Assembly: GCA_029990175.1 (NCBI GenBank)
Contig: JARKIP010000099.1
Location: 744,001 to 808,000 of the forward strand
Origin: Petunia secreta
Taxonomy: Eukaryota; Streptophyta; Magnoliopsida; Solanales; Solanaceae
Length of the DNA: 64,000 bases
Reading direction: 5' to 3'
Positions 37,639 to 49,310 of this stretch are shown here, in pieces. The notes under the pieces are model-generated. The model was not told where the DNA came from. It worked only from the letters and a program-made list of their open reading frames with translations, and did no database searches. The first letter of the stretch is position 1. Every line of letters begins with the position of its first letter. The translations under genes were made by a program, and so were the position numbers.

Positions 37639-39103
37639 GAGAAAACCTATTAATTTTGAAGAAAGAGGCCAAATATGAAAGACGCAACCTCTATTTTGTC
37701 ATACTCGTGCAATCCATTCTACCTATTCTATTTATCCTAAAAGGGCTAATTTCGTTCTTAACCTTAAAATCCAACCTATCTTTGCAAAGCCCTAATACCC
37801 ATATATAACCCTTAGACCCTAGCCCCATTTTGATCTTCATGATCATAAAACAAAATCAGATCTAGAGAGATCGGACACCATCATCATCTTCTCAAAAACA
37901 AAAACCCTCCTTTTTTTTTAACCTTACAACAAAAAAAAAAATCAACAGGCACCTATCTAGTCATCGTCCACACACAAAATACCCATTTTTTGGTACCAAC
38001 ACACACAGACCCACACCATTACATTACCCGTCCCTCACCTTCAAATCTACTCTTCTCCTTCGCACACTCGTTGTCGACTCACATACACGAAAAATGAACA
38101 GAAGCAGAGGAGGGAGTTCTTGTAAGGGTGGTTGCCCCTCTCTTCAACTTTAATGATTTCTCAAACAGCCCTTCAAGTTTCAATTAAATCTATTTCCAAA
38201 TGCTAGCTTTTTTAAGGTTCTTGGCTCAATTGCTCCTTTAAAAGAAGCCCAGAAAACAAAATGAGGTTAATAGAGAAGGGATTTTCTTTCATTGGATGTT
38301 TATCTCTCTGTTTCTATGATTTATGCTGCTACGTGTGTGGCAAAAAATTGTTCTGGGTCTGTTTGTTTCTCTACGATGTTGACTCATGGTTCCTTGTTAC
38401 TGGACTGTTGTAATTCGGCCTAATATGGTCCCAAATATACGTTTTTGGTCTTGCCATGATCTGTTGTTTACCTGGGAAGTGCTCCACTGGTTTCCCTCGT
38501 TGGAATATGGCCGGAATTTTGGCCGGCGTTCGTTCTTGATTTTGTGGTCACGATTTAAGCTGTTACGATTATCTACAGACTGTTCTTGTTGCTGTTGATG
38601 TATATCTGCACATTGTTGGCTTTGATTTTTTCTTTGTTGCCTTAGTTCGATCCATCATGGTTTGGGTCCTGCAGCTCTTTATGTTTTTGCTTTCATTATT
38701 ACTGATCGTTTTCTTAAGAAGTGTTGCAGATCCTTGACACTGTGGACCCTAATCTGGACAGTCATTGTGATAAAATGGCTTATGAGAATACTTCATTTTG
38801 AGGCATTTGAACTGATTTGAACGTGATACTACACCTGGCCAATGAAAAGTACATATACACGTATTGAGGCCTCGGGTTCGATTTGAATATGATACTACAC
38901 TTGAACCGTCCCGTTCTCGCGTCCCTAAAGCAAAAGGCGGTGATGAATGTATGAAATTAATGTAAAGCAAGTCGAATAGAGTGTTGGGTTTGGTACCTGG
39001 CGTGGCAACCGGCCCGGGCTCCGTGTTTGCAGTCGTACCAAATCCCGAGCCTCTATCCGATGCGCCATACAAACCTGAGCCTAAATTTTGCAAAAACAAC
39101 CCC

Positions 39104-39187
<84 letters not shown>

Positions 39188-39236
39188 TCTATTATTATAT
39201 ATTCTATTATTATTATTACTATTATTACTATTATTA

Positions 39237-40052
39237 TGAAACGACCTCGGTCAGTCGTTTCGAAAGTTAGGACTCCGATTGGCGTGTCGATAATTTTAAA
39301 ATATTCGTAATGTCCATTAGGACCTGTCTGTAAAATTTGAGCTAAATCAGACCTCGTTTGGTAGGCATCGGAAGAAGGTTTCAGTTTTTATTGGCGATGA
39401 GAGTCCCGCACCGGCGAAGGGTCATTATTGCATATACTTCCCGGTTGGCGATGAGAGTCCCGCACCGGCGAAGGGTCATTATTGCATATACTTCCCGGTT
39501 GGCGATGAGAGTCCCGCACCGGTGAAGGGTCATCATTACATATACTTCCCGGTAATCGATGAGAGTCCAGAGCCGGTGAAGGGTCATTATTGCATATATC
39601 TCCTGGTAGACGATGAGAGTCCCGCGCCGGAGATAGGTATCAGACATATGTGACTGCATTGCATCTTACCGCATTCATCCCATCTCATTGCACCGCATAC
39701 TGACTATTGTGTGTATTATATTGTGTTTTATGTATGCGGTATGTACACCATGTTGTGGACATATTATAGTTTGCCTATATATTTCTGGCTCGTATTCTAA
39801 ATTGCGGGGATCGGGCTGCACGCCGATACGGTATAAATATATGGATTGGGTTGCACGTCGCAGCGGTATGAATATATGGATCGGGTTGCACGCCGCAACA
39901 GGATGAATATATGGATCAGGTTGCACGCCGCAACAAGATGTATTTCTGATTGTTGATGTGTTCGGGATACCTATATGTTCTGGCTGTATTACGTTCCTGG
40001 TTATTGAATAGTTTGCGATTCCATACGTGTTTCTAATTATAACCTGGCTCTG
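39237..40052 (+). repeat. Left LTR of element D, first 816 bases in normal orientation
   Basis: Nearly the same as 41731-42546. It contains five copies of a 54 bp tandem repeat (39391-39640, GATGAGAGTCCCGCACCGG) and four copies of a shorter unit (39815-39940, GGTTGCACGCCGCA). Confidence 0.93.
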
Positions 40053-40606
40053 ATACCAACTGACACGACCCGAAATCCGGTTAGGTCGTGCGGGCACCCG
40101 ACATCTTCCCCTAGACCCGTCGGGCGAACCCTTACCAATTAAATTAGGAAAATAAATATAATAATTCATAAATAAGGACAAGACTTTAAAAAATTACTGA
40201 CATACTGATACCTCTAAGCTGTACAAAAGAAATTACAGCTGACTACCCAACATAAGAGGTTTAGGGTTATCCAGACCAGACATCTAAGAGTACAAAAGAA
40301 GACAAATACCTCCTGAAGGGAGCAAACTGCAACTGAAATGATAACCAATAAACTGGTGGCCATCCGAAATAAAAGCTGGCTCACCCTGACAGCTGAAGTC
40401 GTCTACGCTCCTTCACAACGTGGCGAACTCAATCCTGGAGCGAACCTGCCGAAACGAAATAGATAGACAAGAAACAAACAACAAACAAGAGTGAGTCAAA
40501 AGGACTCAATAAGTGGGGCAGACTAGCCACCTCAAAGAATAGGATAGCTAGCCAGGGAGAAAAGAAACAAATAAACCAGATTTCTCCTATTTAAATTATG
40601 AAAAGG
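40053..40606 (-). repeat. Inverted last part of the left LTR of element D, with primer site
   Basis: 40061-40606 (546 bases) is the reverse complement of 42547-43092 (546 bases), the 3' part of the right LTR. Next to it, at 40045-40060, the complement of TTGGTATCAGAGCC, the methionine tRNA primer site, is also inverted. The breakpoint lies within CTGGCTCTG (40044-40052), which is the inverse of CAGAGCCAG in the primer region. Confidence 0.93.
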
Positions 40607-41730
40607 CAGAGTTGATTACATGAGCGCTTACAACGCTAAAGTAACCTCTCAAGGAGTTAAGGTGTGAAGGAGATATGCCAATGATGGATGGACGACAAGC
40701 TGCACTAGATTTTTCACTCTAAATTTCCATGAAGTAAAACAGCGTCAGTATGAGGATCCAGTTCTAGTTGAATACAGACAGATAGCCCAAGGAAAACCGA
40801 AGTCACCATACAGGGTCACTACTGACGGTGTTCTCATGTATAAAGATAGACTTTGTATTTCTGATGTCACAGATTCACGTGGACAGATTATGATAGAGGC
40901 ACATTATTCCAAATACACTGTTCATCCAGATTCGACTAAGATGCACCATGATCTTAAGCAAATTATTGGTGGGATAGAATGAAGGGTGACATAGCAGGAT
41001 TTGTGGCTCAACTCATGGTTCAACTACGTGTCTCCTTTATTTTTACTTTTTCAAGTCATAATATTTCCAATTGAAAGAAAATACCCTAAAGTAGGTGTTC
41101 AGTCTGGAGATCATTCCTGGTCTGCATCATACTATCCAGAAGTATTTGCCTGATCCTTATCCTTATATATAGACCCTGTTCAGATGAACCTTTGACATAC
41201 ATTAGGATATGAGTAACTACATTCCCACAAGGAGCTTGCGGAACAACACTAACATCAACTGAGATGTTGCCTAGTGTGTTTGTAAAAATAATATAGCTTG
41301 CATCAAATCTTCTATAATATGTATTGACAAGGTACTTCAAAATTTCCCCCTATTACATCAAGTGTAAGCTAATTCTTTGTTTCATCGACTTGTTCTATAT
41401 CAAAAGTATATCGAAGGGGTGATTATCGGCTGAATCATGTTAACCCATTCAAAGTTCGTATATCTTTGCTTCGAAAATATAGAACTCACTTTTCGTGATC
41501 GAGAAAAAATCAGCTTAGTCAGAATAAGCTGTGTAATGGTATTATCATATTGTCCAGATATATTTTATTCCAAAAGTTCGATATGCGTGTTATAATTCTG
41601 ATCCAGTAATCAGGAAATAATACCCGTGGAGTAACTTATGAAGGTCGTACAAGTGCTTTTGCTATCTCTGCGAATTTTTCTTTAGATTTAGGCTCGTTCG
41701 AGGACGAACGAGAGTTTAAGTGGAGGAGAA
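40607..41730 (+). pseudogene. Pol remnant of element D
   Basis: Near 40735-40990 the plus strand reads YEDPVLVEYRQIAQ, then TTDGVLMYKDRLCI, then IMIEAHYSKYTVHPDSTKM. This is the segment between RNase H and the integrase zinc finger (with its two His residues) of a Ty3/gypsy pol. It stops after a TGA near 40982. Gag, protease, reverse transcriptase and the integrase core are absent. After about 41400 scrambled tail text leads to the polypurine tract at 41717-41730. Confidence 0.8.
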
Positions 41731-43092
41731 TGAAACGACCTCGGTCAGTCGTTTCGAAAGTTAGGACTCCGATTGGCGTGTCGATAATTTTAAAATATTC
41801 GTAATGTCCATTAGGACCTGTCTGTAAAATTTGAGCTAAATCAGACCTCGTTTGGTAGGCATCGGAAGAAGGTTTCAGTTTTTATTGGCGATAAGAGTCC
41901 CGCACCGGCGAAGGGTCATTATTGCATATACTTCCCGGTTGGCGATGAGAGTCCCGCACCGGCGAAGGGTCATTATTGCATATACTTCCCGGTTGGCGAT
42001 GAGAGTCCCGCACCGGTGAAGGGTCATCATTACATATACTTCCCGGTAATCGATGAGAGTCCCGAGCCGGTGAAGGGTCATTATTGCATATATCTCCTGG
42101 TAGACGATGAGAGTCCCGCGCCGGAGATAGGTATCAGACATATGTGACTGCATTGCATCTTACCGCATTCATCCCATCTCATTGCACCGCATACTGACTA
42201 TTGTGTGTATTATATTGTGTTTTATGTATGCGGTATGTACACCATGTTGTGGACATATTATAGTTTGCCTATATATTTCTGGCTCGTATTCTAAGTTGCG
42301 GGGATCGGGCTGCACGCCGAAACGGTATAAATATATGGATTGGGTTGCACGTCGCAGCGGTATGAATATATGGATCGGGTTGCACGCCGCAACAGGATGA
42401 ATATATGGATCAGGTTGCACGCCGCAACAGGACGTATTTCTGATTGTTGATGTGTTCGGGATACCTATATGTTCTGGCTGTATTACGTTCCTGGTTATTG
42501 AATAGTTTGCGATTCCATACGTGTTTCTAATTATTATCTGGCTCTGCCTTTTCATAATTTAAATAGGAGAAATCTGGTTTATTTGTTTCTTTTCTCCCTG
42601 GCTAGCTATCCTATTCTTTGAGGTGGCTAGTCTGCCCCACTTATTGAGTCCTTTTGACTCACTCTTGTTTGTTGTTTGTTTCTTGTCTATCTATTTCGTT
42701 TCGGCAGGTTCGCTCCAGGATTGAGTTCGCCACGTTGTGAAGGAGCGTAGACGACTTCAGCTGTCAGGGTGAGCCAGCTTTTATTTCGGATGGCCACCAG
42801 TTTATTGGTTATCATTTCAGTTGCAGTTTGCTCCCTTCAGGAGGTATTTGTCTTCTTTTGTACTCTTAGATGTCTGGTCTGGATAACCCTAAACCTCTTA
42901 TGTTGGGTAGTCAGCTGTAATTTCTTTTGTACAGCTTAGAGGTATCAGTATGTCAGTAATTTTTTAAAGTCTTGTCCTTATTTATGAATTATTATATTTA
43001 TTTTCCTAATTTAATTGGTAAGGGTTCGCCCGACGGGTCTAGGGGAAGATGTCGGGTGCCCGCACGACCTAACCGGATTTCGGGTCGTGTCA
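41731..43092 (+). repeat. Right LTR of element D (1362 bp)
   Basis: Starts after the purine tract with TGAAACGACCTCGG and ends GGGTCGTGTCA before TATTA. It has the same tandem repeats as the left copy (41885-42135 and 42310-42435). The two LTRs differ at only a few sites in the parts compared by eye, so element D is young. Confidence 0.93.
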
Positions 43093-43920
43093 TATTATGA
43101 TTATTATTATTATTATTATATATTATTATTATTACTTTATTATTGTTATTTTATTTTATTAATTATTACACTTTATTATCGTACTAATCCAGTTTAATTC
43201 CCATTCTATTGCGAGGTACATCTTGGCACGAACAACTCGGGAACGTTTTTGGCTAATTTACAAATGGGGATAGTCCATTGCATTGGAGTCGTTTGGATTG
43301 AATTCGGACTCGAGCATTCAGGAATAAGACTTAGAAATTTTAGAAAATCCAAGGCTCCCGCGAGTTGATCATTTCTCGGGTTTTATCTTTAAACTTTGTC
43401 ATTCTTTCCTTAGAGATATTTATGAAAATAAATGTGTAGAATATTTATTTATCAATAATATTTGATTGTTTGTATATTGCTTTACTTTATGTTCGTTGCC
43501 TTTTATTTTTGAAGTCGTTATTTAATTTATTGCAAACTGAGGCCAATTAGCAAAATGCGTGCAAATTAAAATATTTTTCATAAACAAGTTTTATTTCAAT
43601 TAATTATTTTAGATAAATTTTCTAGAAAAGCATATTTTGCAAATATTTTGGAAACCTGTCGGATTAACAGTATTTTACGGAATTTCGGAAGTGCCTTAAA
43701 AACCTTCTTCCGAAATTAATAAAACCTCTTACATTTAGAATCTCTGAAAGAAAGACCGTCCTTTTTATAAAAATGGAGTTTTTGCACGCATTTGTTAATT
43801 TGGTTCCCTGTTTTCCTTAAATTGGGTGGCGACTCCAAAAACTCCAAAAGAGTTAGTCCGTCCTGTCGATATTCCGGAATTTATCCTTCTCGGGGGTAAT
43901 TTTTGGGGTTCAACATGTAG

Positions 43921-44551
43921 CTCCATCTTGAGCAAGCTACCTCCAAAACTTCAAGATCCTGGGAGGTTTACTATTCCTTGCGCCATTGGAGGGCATAAAA
44001 TCACTGGTGCATTATGTGATCTGGATGCGAGCATAAATCTCATGCCTCTATCTGTTTGCAAAAGGTTAGGGCTAGGAGCAATCAAGCCCTCTTCAGTTAC
44101 TCTCAAGATGGCGGATGGATCACTCACTCGCCCTGATGGTAAGTTGGAGGATGTGTTGCTTAAAGTTGGTAAGTTTACATTCTCAACTGATTTTGTAGTC
44201 CTAGATTATGAAGAGGACCGAGAAGCTCCAATCATTTTGGGGAGACCATTCTTAGTCACCTCGAAGGCAATTATTGACATGGAACTGGGAGAGATGACTG
44301 TTAGAGCGCATGGAGAAAAGGTTACTTTCAAGGTTTATAATGAGAAGGAGCACATAACTAAGGTTGAAGAGTGCTCTATGATCGAATGTGTCAAACAAGA
44401 ACATGGAAGTAAACCAAACGACGTGTGTGAGCAGAATGTGGAACAAGATAGCAATGGCACATCACATGTGAAGTTGAAGATGGGTTCTCTCAAAGAAAGG
44501 AAGAAAGCAAAGGTTCGTCGTAAGAAGAGAAGACATAAATGCTGGAAGTGA
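43921..44551 (+). pseudogene. Athila-type protease of element B, after element C
   Basis: The frame continues the gag frame cut at 29692: the TGTAG duplication restores the codons, and the text goes on SILSKLPPKLQDPGRFTIPC. The retropepsin active-site region reads ALCDLDASINLMPLSV, where Athila relatives usually have CDLGASINLMPLS, so a Gly to Asp change lies next to the catalytic Asp. IILGRPFLVTSKAIIDM is the conserved flap-side block. The frame ends at 44549. No reverse transcriptase follows, as would be normal. Confidence 0.85.
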
Positions 44552-46695
44552 GCTAAAAGTGTCATCGTGCCACGACGTTAACTAAGTCGCTTCTTGGGAG
44601 GCAACCCAATTTGCTTTCTGTACTTTTATTTATTTTTATTATTATTTTTATGGTTGTATATTACTTTGGGTGATTCTTTGGATTGCAGGTTCATGTAATG
44701 TCGAGTTTAAGTGTGGGGTGTCCTGAACCCTGCCTAATATTGATGACTTGTTGGGGGAAGTCTGAGTACCTCATGTTATATAGAAGCTTGGAGGATGATA
44801 GATCCAACGGCTAGGCCTATTGGCCCTCAGGGAAGTTTTCTTTACCCTTGCACTTTCTTATTTTCAGCACTGAGGACATTGCTTGATTTAAGTGTGGGGT
44901 GGGGGAACACCCCTTTTATTTTTGAGGTTAGGGATGCATGTACCGTTAGGATTTTTCTTTTGTCACTTGACTTTATTTTTATTTGTTTCTTGCTTTAAAA
45001 TATAAAAAAAAATTAAAAAAATTTGAAAACTAATGAAAAATTACAAAAAGATTTTCTTTTTAGTCTTTGTTAGTGGTACATGTCATCCACCCCGTGGTTT
45101 TTCTTATGAACTCGGTTCTTTTCCATGGGGAGGCCTTTGAACCGGGTAGTTTTTTATTTTCTTTCTTTTTAGGATTAGAGTAGTTAGTTATAGGTGGCCC
45201 TAGACGAAAGAAATAGGTAGAATGCTAGGTGCCTTTGATTTGTTTGATACTGGTGGACTTGAACTTAGTGGCCCTACACGAAAGAAATAGGTAGAATGCT
45301 AGGTGCCTTTGATTTGTTTGATACTGGTGGACTTGAACTTATTGCATGTGCTATTTGTGGTGTCTTTTGGTTTTAAATGGTGATGCATGCCTAGAAAAAA
45401 ATGGAATGACCCCCTTGAGATGCTTGAGTCCACTCACTTGACTTTGTTGTGAACCTTTGTGCATTAGTGCTTAATTTTCCACAAGTTGCAACCTATTTGC
45501 TTGATTGAAAGTTGTGATGGAGCCATTTTGTGTGGACTGTGTGCAATGTGTGTTGTGAGGCATATTCTATTGTACTCCGTGTTGCACATTGGTGTCTAGA
45601 ACTTGCCTCGTGTGTGTGTAAAGCAAAATCCTAGATTTGCTTTAGTTGAAAAATTATACAGGCCTTCTTGAATAAGCCCTTGACCTTGATTTGCCTACCC
45701 TTATATATACCTTGGACTTGATTGTTGTGATCCCTTTGACCTTTCGTTGGCACCCACACCGCAAGCCTACCCACTTGTTCTAAATTGCTTTTTTTTTTTT
45801 TTTTTTTGAATTGATAATTTTATATTATTGTAGATTTTGTGGTTGAAGTATTGAGAGGTTTTTTAGTGGAACCAATGAGGGGAATACTTGATAAATTGTG
45901 AAGTAGTTGAAGGAGCATTGGCAAGGTTTGGAAAGAATTGAATTAAAAAAAACAAATGAAAAAAGAAAAAAGAAAAGAAATGAATATCCATCCTTGCTAG
46001 TGTGCTTAAAATAAAAATTGCTACTTGTTGAAAAAGGTGTGTGAAGAAAAAATTTGTTGGGTGGTGAAATGGGTAGCTTTGATGAGATATGTGCTTAAAT
46101 TGAATGTGATGTATTAAAGTGCTTAGGGAGGTAGTCACTATTATCCATATGTATCCTACCAGCCCCCCTTAGTCTATATTACAACCCTTCAAAGTCCTAG
46201 TTAATCCCGATTGGAGTGAGCCTACATTAGTGGAGTCCTACACTAAGGGCAAGCCTATGGTACATCATGTGTGACATGTGAGCTTTTTATGAGAGTGAGT
46301 GAATTCTTTCTATACTATTGTCCCCGTTCTATTCTTGATATTCATTGTTGTGTGTGATATTTGGGGGACACTCTCTTGCTTCATTATTGGTGAAGGCACA
46401 CGGTTTACATGAGATAGGTGAAATCGTGGCTTCTTGGTTGAGTAGATAGGTGCGACTTTGTGGGAGCATGGTTGCAATGAGTCGAGTTTGTGCATTTGAG
46501 TTGTCTTGGGGTGGTTGTTCTCATGTTTTGATGTTTGATAAATTGTTGGCATGTTTGTTGGATCCATAGTAGTCATGTATGCATTTGTTCAATGGTCGGT
46601 ATCAACCATAGTTATAGGCAGACCTGTTCTACCTAGGTTGGGAAGTTATTTGTGATTGCTCGAGGGCAAGCAAAGGTTCAAGTGTGGGGTGGTGA
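44552..46695 (+). other. Non-coding 3' region of element B
   Basis: About 2.1 kb without recognisable genes, replacing reverse transcriptase, RNase H and integrase. It has the CTTCTTGGGAGGCAACCCAA word (44592) and several AAGTGTGGGGTG words (44710, 44890, 46680), frequent in Athila 3' regions. A direct duplication of about 95 bp (GTGGCCCTA...GACGAAAGAAATAGG) lies at about 45193-45350. The polypurine tract at 46682-46695 ends the region. Confidence 0.65.
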
Positions 46696-48000
46696 TGTTT
46701 GGCATTTTATGCCTATATTTCCTCACGTTTGAGTACTTTATTCGCACGTTTTCTAGTTGATGAATGTGATTTTGCACTGATTTTGTGTCGTATGATTGTA
46801 GGTTGTTATGAAGTGCAATTGAAGCTTTAAATAGCATGATCGATCAAGAAAAGGTTGGAATTGGATTGAGGATTGGATCGAGCACGACGCGACGCAAGCT
46901 GCGGACGAAGAAAAGCTAAAAGTGGCCTGGCACCATAAGGGGCGCGCCGTGCCAGCCATAGCGCCCAGCATCCTGGCGCGTTTTGTGGCACGGGGCGTGT
47001 CCATTGCGTGCGAGATTTGACGGACTCTGCCTTATTGCGCGCATTTTGAGGCGTGGGGCGCCAGCTATAACGCCCCTGGAGCGTTTTTGGAAGTCCTATT
47101 TTGTCTAGGCTTAGGCGTAACTAATTGTTAGACTTTTGTAAACATTATAAATACTCTTTTACTTAGTTTTTGAAGGAAGTTTAGACTTTGGAGCAATTGT
47201 TGAGCACCATACTTCATTGATAAAGGGTTTTATTCCTAATCTTTTCATCATTATTTCATCAAATCATTGTCTTGTGATTATGAATATGCGTGGCTAAATC
47301 CTTCGTTCTAGGGTTAGAGCGTTTCATGAAGGTTGATGTTTGAAGATTGATTTCCACATATTGAATCCCATAACTGATTATTTATTCTTTCTTAATTTCA
47401 CTTGTTTAATTATTAGGGCCCGATAATTAGGCATTATCTATAATTCTTAGATTGAACTCGAAAGAGGGAATTTATGAACGCAATAAGAAAGAGTAGGGCT
47501 AGATTGTGAACCTGGGCATTGGGGAATTAATTTGTGAGTAGGATAGACATATAGTTGCTCGCCTAGCTTAACTAATCACATAATTCGTTAATGCGTGCAC
47601 GTGATTCAACCCATAGACATATAGGGATTGGAGTAGCCTGCATAGACCGTGAAGAATCGAAAGGTTTTCACGGGTACATTTAACATGTTAGTTAGTAATC
47701 CGGGATTCGAGGAATGGAATCAATTGGAAACTCAACTGGATTGGTCGTAGCTCTGACCCTGGAACGTCTCATTAATATTGTTTACAACCAAAGTTTGCCC
47801 CATTGTTTGACTGAATTTCCACTATTTAAATTACTATTCTTTAGTTAATAAAAATCTCACTATTGGAAAAGAACCCTGAATAGTTGTTAAGAAATTGTTT
47901 GTTAGGAGTCCAGTCTGAATAGTCCTCGTGGGAACGATACTCTACTTATCACTTTATTACTTGTCGACCACGTATACTTGCGTGTGCATTAGGAGAAACA
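46696..48000 (+). repeat. Right LTR of element B (1305 bp)
   Basis: Starts TGTTTGGCATTTTATGCC after the purine-rich tract and ends TTAGGAGAAACA. Same layout as the left LTR, with several small differences, including an extra GGCGCC-containing segment near 47055. Confidence 0.9.
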
Positions 48001-49111
48001 ATGACACTTCAAGAGCATTGAGTGAGCACAATGGCCACTCAAAGGTATGTGTTAGTTATTCCTCCTTGAGCATGATACTTCCTTGTCTTGTGATAATCTG
48101 TGTGAAAACTCTATACTAGTTGATGATTTGCATGAATATAATGTGTTTGCTACTAGTGTAGAGCCTTTGGGTCAACTTGTGTGTGCCAATGAACCACTAG
48201 TTGAGAGGGTTGAAAAGCCACATCATGATGTGAGCTCGGTTTTCATTGAACCTCTCTTTAGTGAAAATAATGAAGTTGACCTTGTTTGTAAACCTTTTTA
48301 TGACACCCCACCCATATTTGATAAAGGAGAAGATGAATTGCATGATAATCTTATTCTTCCCTTGGATTGTTTAATTGATAGCGGCGGTCTCTTGTGTCGT
48401 AGTGAGGGTGGATGTGACCTTGAGGAGTCTCTAGAGTGTGAGATGGATTGATTTATTTTCGATGACTCCTTCAGTGAGAGTGAAGGACCTAGTCTTGATA
48501 CTAAGCTTTTGTGTAGCCATGAATTTGAGGTGCATGCCTTTACATTTCCATTGTTGGAAGGCAATCTCATTTGTGGTAGTGAATTGTATCGGACTAGGGT
48601 TGGTAGTAAAGTAGGACCTCCATGGTTTGAAAAGTTAGACTCTACGGATGATCCATTGTTTGGAACTCCAAGTGAGAAGAGTGGTCTTGATATTGGTCGT
48701 GTTGACCTATCTTCTAGTAGTCCTAGCCTTCATTGTGTGGACTATAATGATGAAGAACCTATTTTGAAGACCTTCCTTTGGAGTTTGTCTAGTGAAGAGG
48801 ATTGTCTTGGGGGTGACTTAGGAGGTGAGGAGGTACCTTTCGGTGTGCGTAATAGTGCTTCTAAGAAGGGAAGTGGAGTATTCGATGTTAGTTGTGATTT
48901 GAACTGTTTTACTTACTCCATCCCATATGTTGAGCACACCTTGAGTGTTGAGCATGCCAAAGCTGATGTGTCACTTTGTGATGAAATTGATTTGAAGGCT
49001 TGGTGTGTTGGTAGTAAGCTTGAGGGTCATAGAACATTTGATTGCTACATGCATACCCTTGATCTCTTCGCTTGTTATGATTTTGAGTGCTTGTTCTTGT
49101 CGAGGCAATAA
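48001..49111 (+). pseudogene. Second frame of element A, C-terminal part, acidic, function unknown
   Basis: Continuation of the frame cut by element B. It has one frameshift near 48080 and one TGA at 48449 (after SLECEMD), and then runs 48452-49111. The protein is rich in Asp, Glu, Ser, Leu and Cys (for example SSEEDCLGGDLGGEE) and repeats short phrases such as EHTLSVEHA. No known fold is recognised. It ends 200 bases before the right LTR. Confidence 0.6.
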
Positions 49112-49310
49112 TTTATTGTGTCCTTTGGGGACATACACTTTTTAATTGGCATTGATGCTTGGCTCTATCACAAGAGTGTGTTTTCCACACCACTTGCACT
49201 TTTCTTATTAAGCTAACCTACTTGTGAAGTAGGAAACTTTGGTTGTGCTTTTTTTGAATGTAGGTTTGATAGTTTGATTTCGAGGACGAAATCTTTTCAA
49301 GAAGGGAGGA
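49112..49310 (+). other. 3' untranslated part and polypurine tract of element A
   Basis: Non-coding. The last bases, AAGAAGGGAGGA (about 49299-49310), directly precede the right LTR and form the polypurine tract for second-strand priming. GAGGACGAAATC upstream is a common Ty3/gypsy 3' word. Confidence 0.8.

Larger units (their letters stand above)
39237..43092 (+). mobile_element. Element D: deleted Ty3/gypsy element, innermost, with an LTR inversion
   Basis: Starts TGAAACGACCTCGG and ends GGGTCGTGTCA. Perfect 5 bp duplication TATTA (39232-39236 and 43093-43097). The right LTR is 41731-43092 (1362 bp). The left LTR has the same first 816 bases (39237-40052), but its last 546 bases are inverted together with the primer site (40053-40606). 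The interior (40607-41730) keeps only a pol scrap. TAAGTGGAGGAGAA precedes the right LTR as polypurine tract. It inserted into an ATT microsatellite in the right LTR of C. Confidence 0.93.
29698..43915 (+). mobile_element. Element C: large non-coding Ogre/Tat-like LTR element nested in B
   Basis: LTRs at 29698-32190 and 37501-43915 start TGTTGACACCCAATTTTGTC and end GGTTCAACA. The target duplication is TGTTG (29693-29697) and TGTAG (43916-43920), one mismatch. The primer site TGGCGACTCCGCTGGGGA (32194-32211) and the AAAGAGGGGCAAC tract before the right LTR are typical of the Ogre/Tat group. The 5.3 kb interior has no gag or pol, only tandem repeats, so it is a large retrotransposon derivative mobilised by others. 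The right LTR is enlarged by element D. Confidence 0.92.
37501..43915 (+). repeat. Right LTR of element C, split by element D
   Basis: LTR text runs 37501-39236 and resumes at 43098, with TATTA repeated on both sides of the insert. The left part differs from the left LTR of C mainly by an (AAT)n expansion at 37597-37636 and by a longer (ATT)n run at 39104-39183. The end GGGGTTCAACA is at 43915. Confidence 0.9.
26729..48000 (+). mobile_element. Element B: Athila-like Ty3/gypsy element nested in A
   Basis: LTRs at 26729-28053 and 46696-48000 share the body from CATTTTATGCCTATATTTCC to the end (left end CAACA, right end AAACA). The primer site TGCGCCGTTGCCGGGGA after the left LTR is of Athila type (usually TGGCGCCGTTGCCGGGGA). 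The gag and protease text is Athila-like. The purine-rich GTGTGGGGTGGTGA precedes the right LTR. Reverse transcriptase and integrase are missing. Without element C it is about 7 kb. The flanking duplication is odd: 20 bp instead of 5 (26709-26728 and 48001-48020, one mismatch). Confidence 0.9.

Noticed and set aside
39381..40181. Minus-strand frames of 92 and 168 codons, repeated at 41875-42555
   Set aside because: Periodic text that follows the 54 bp and shorter tandem repeats of the LTR of element D. It occurs in both LTRs and has no domain.
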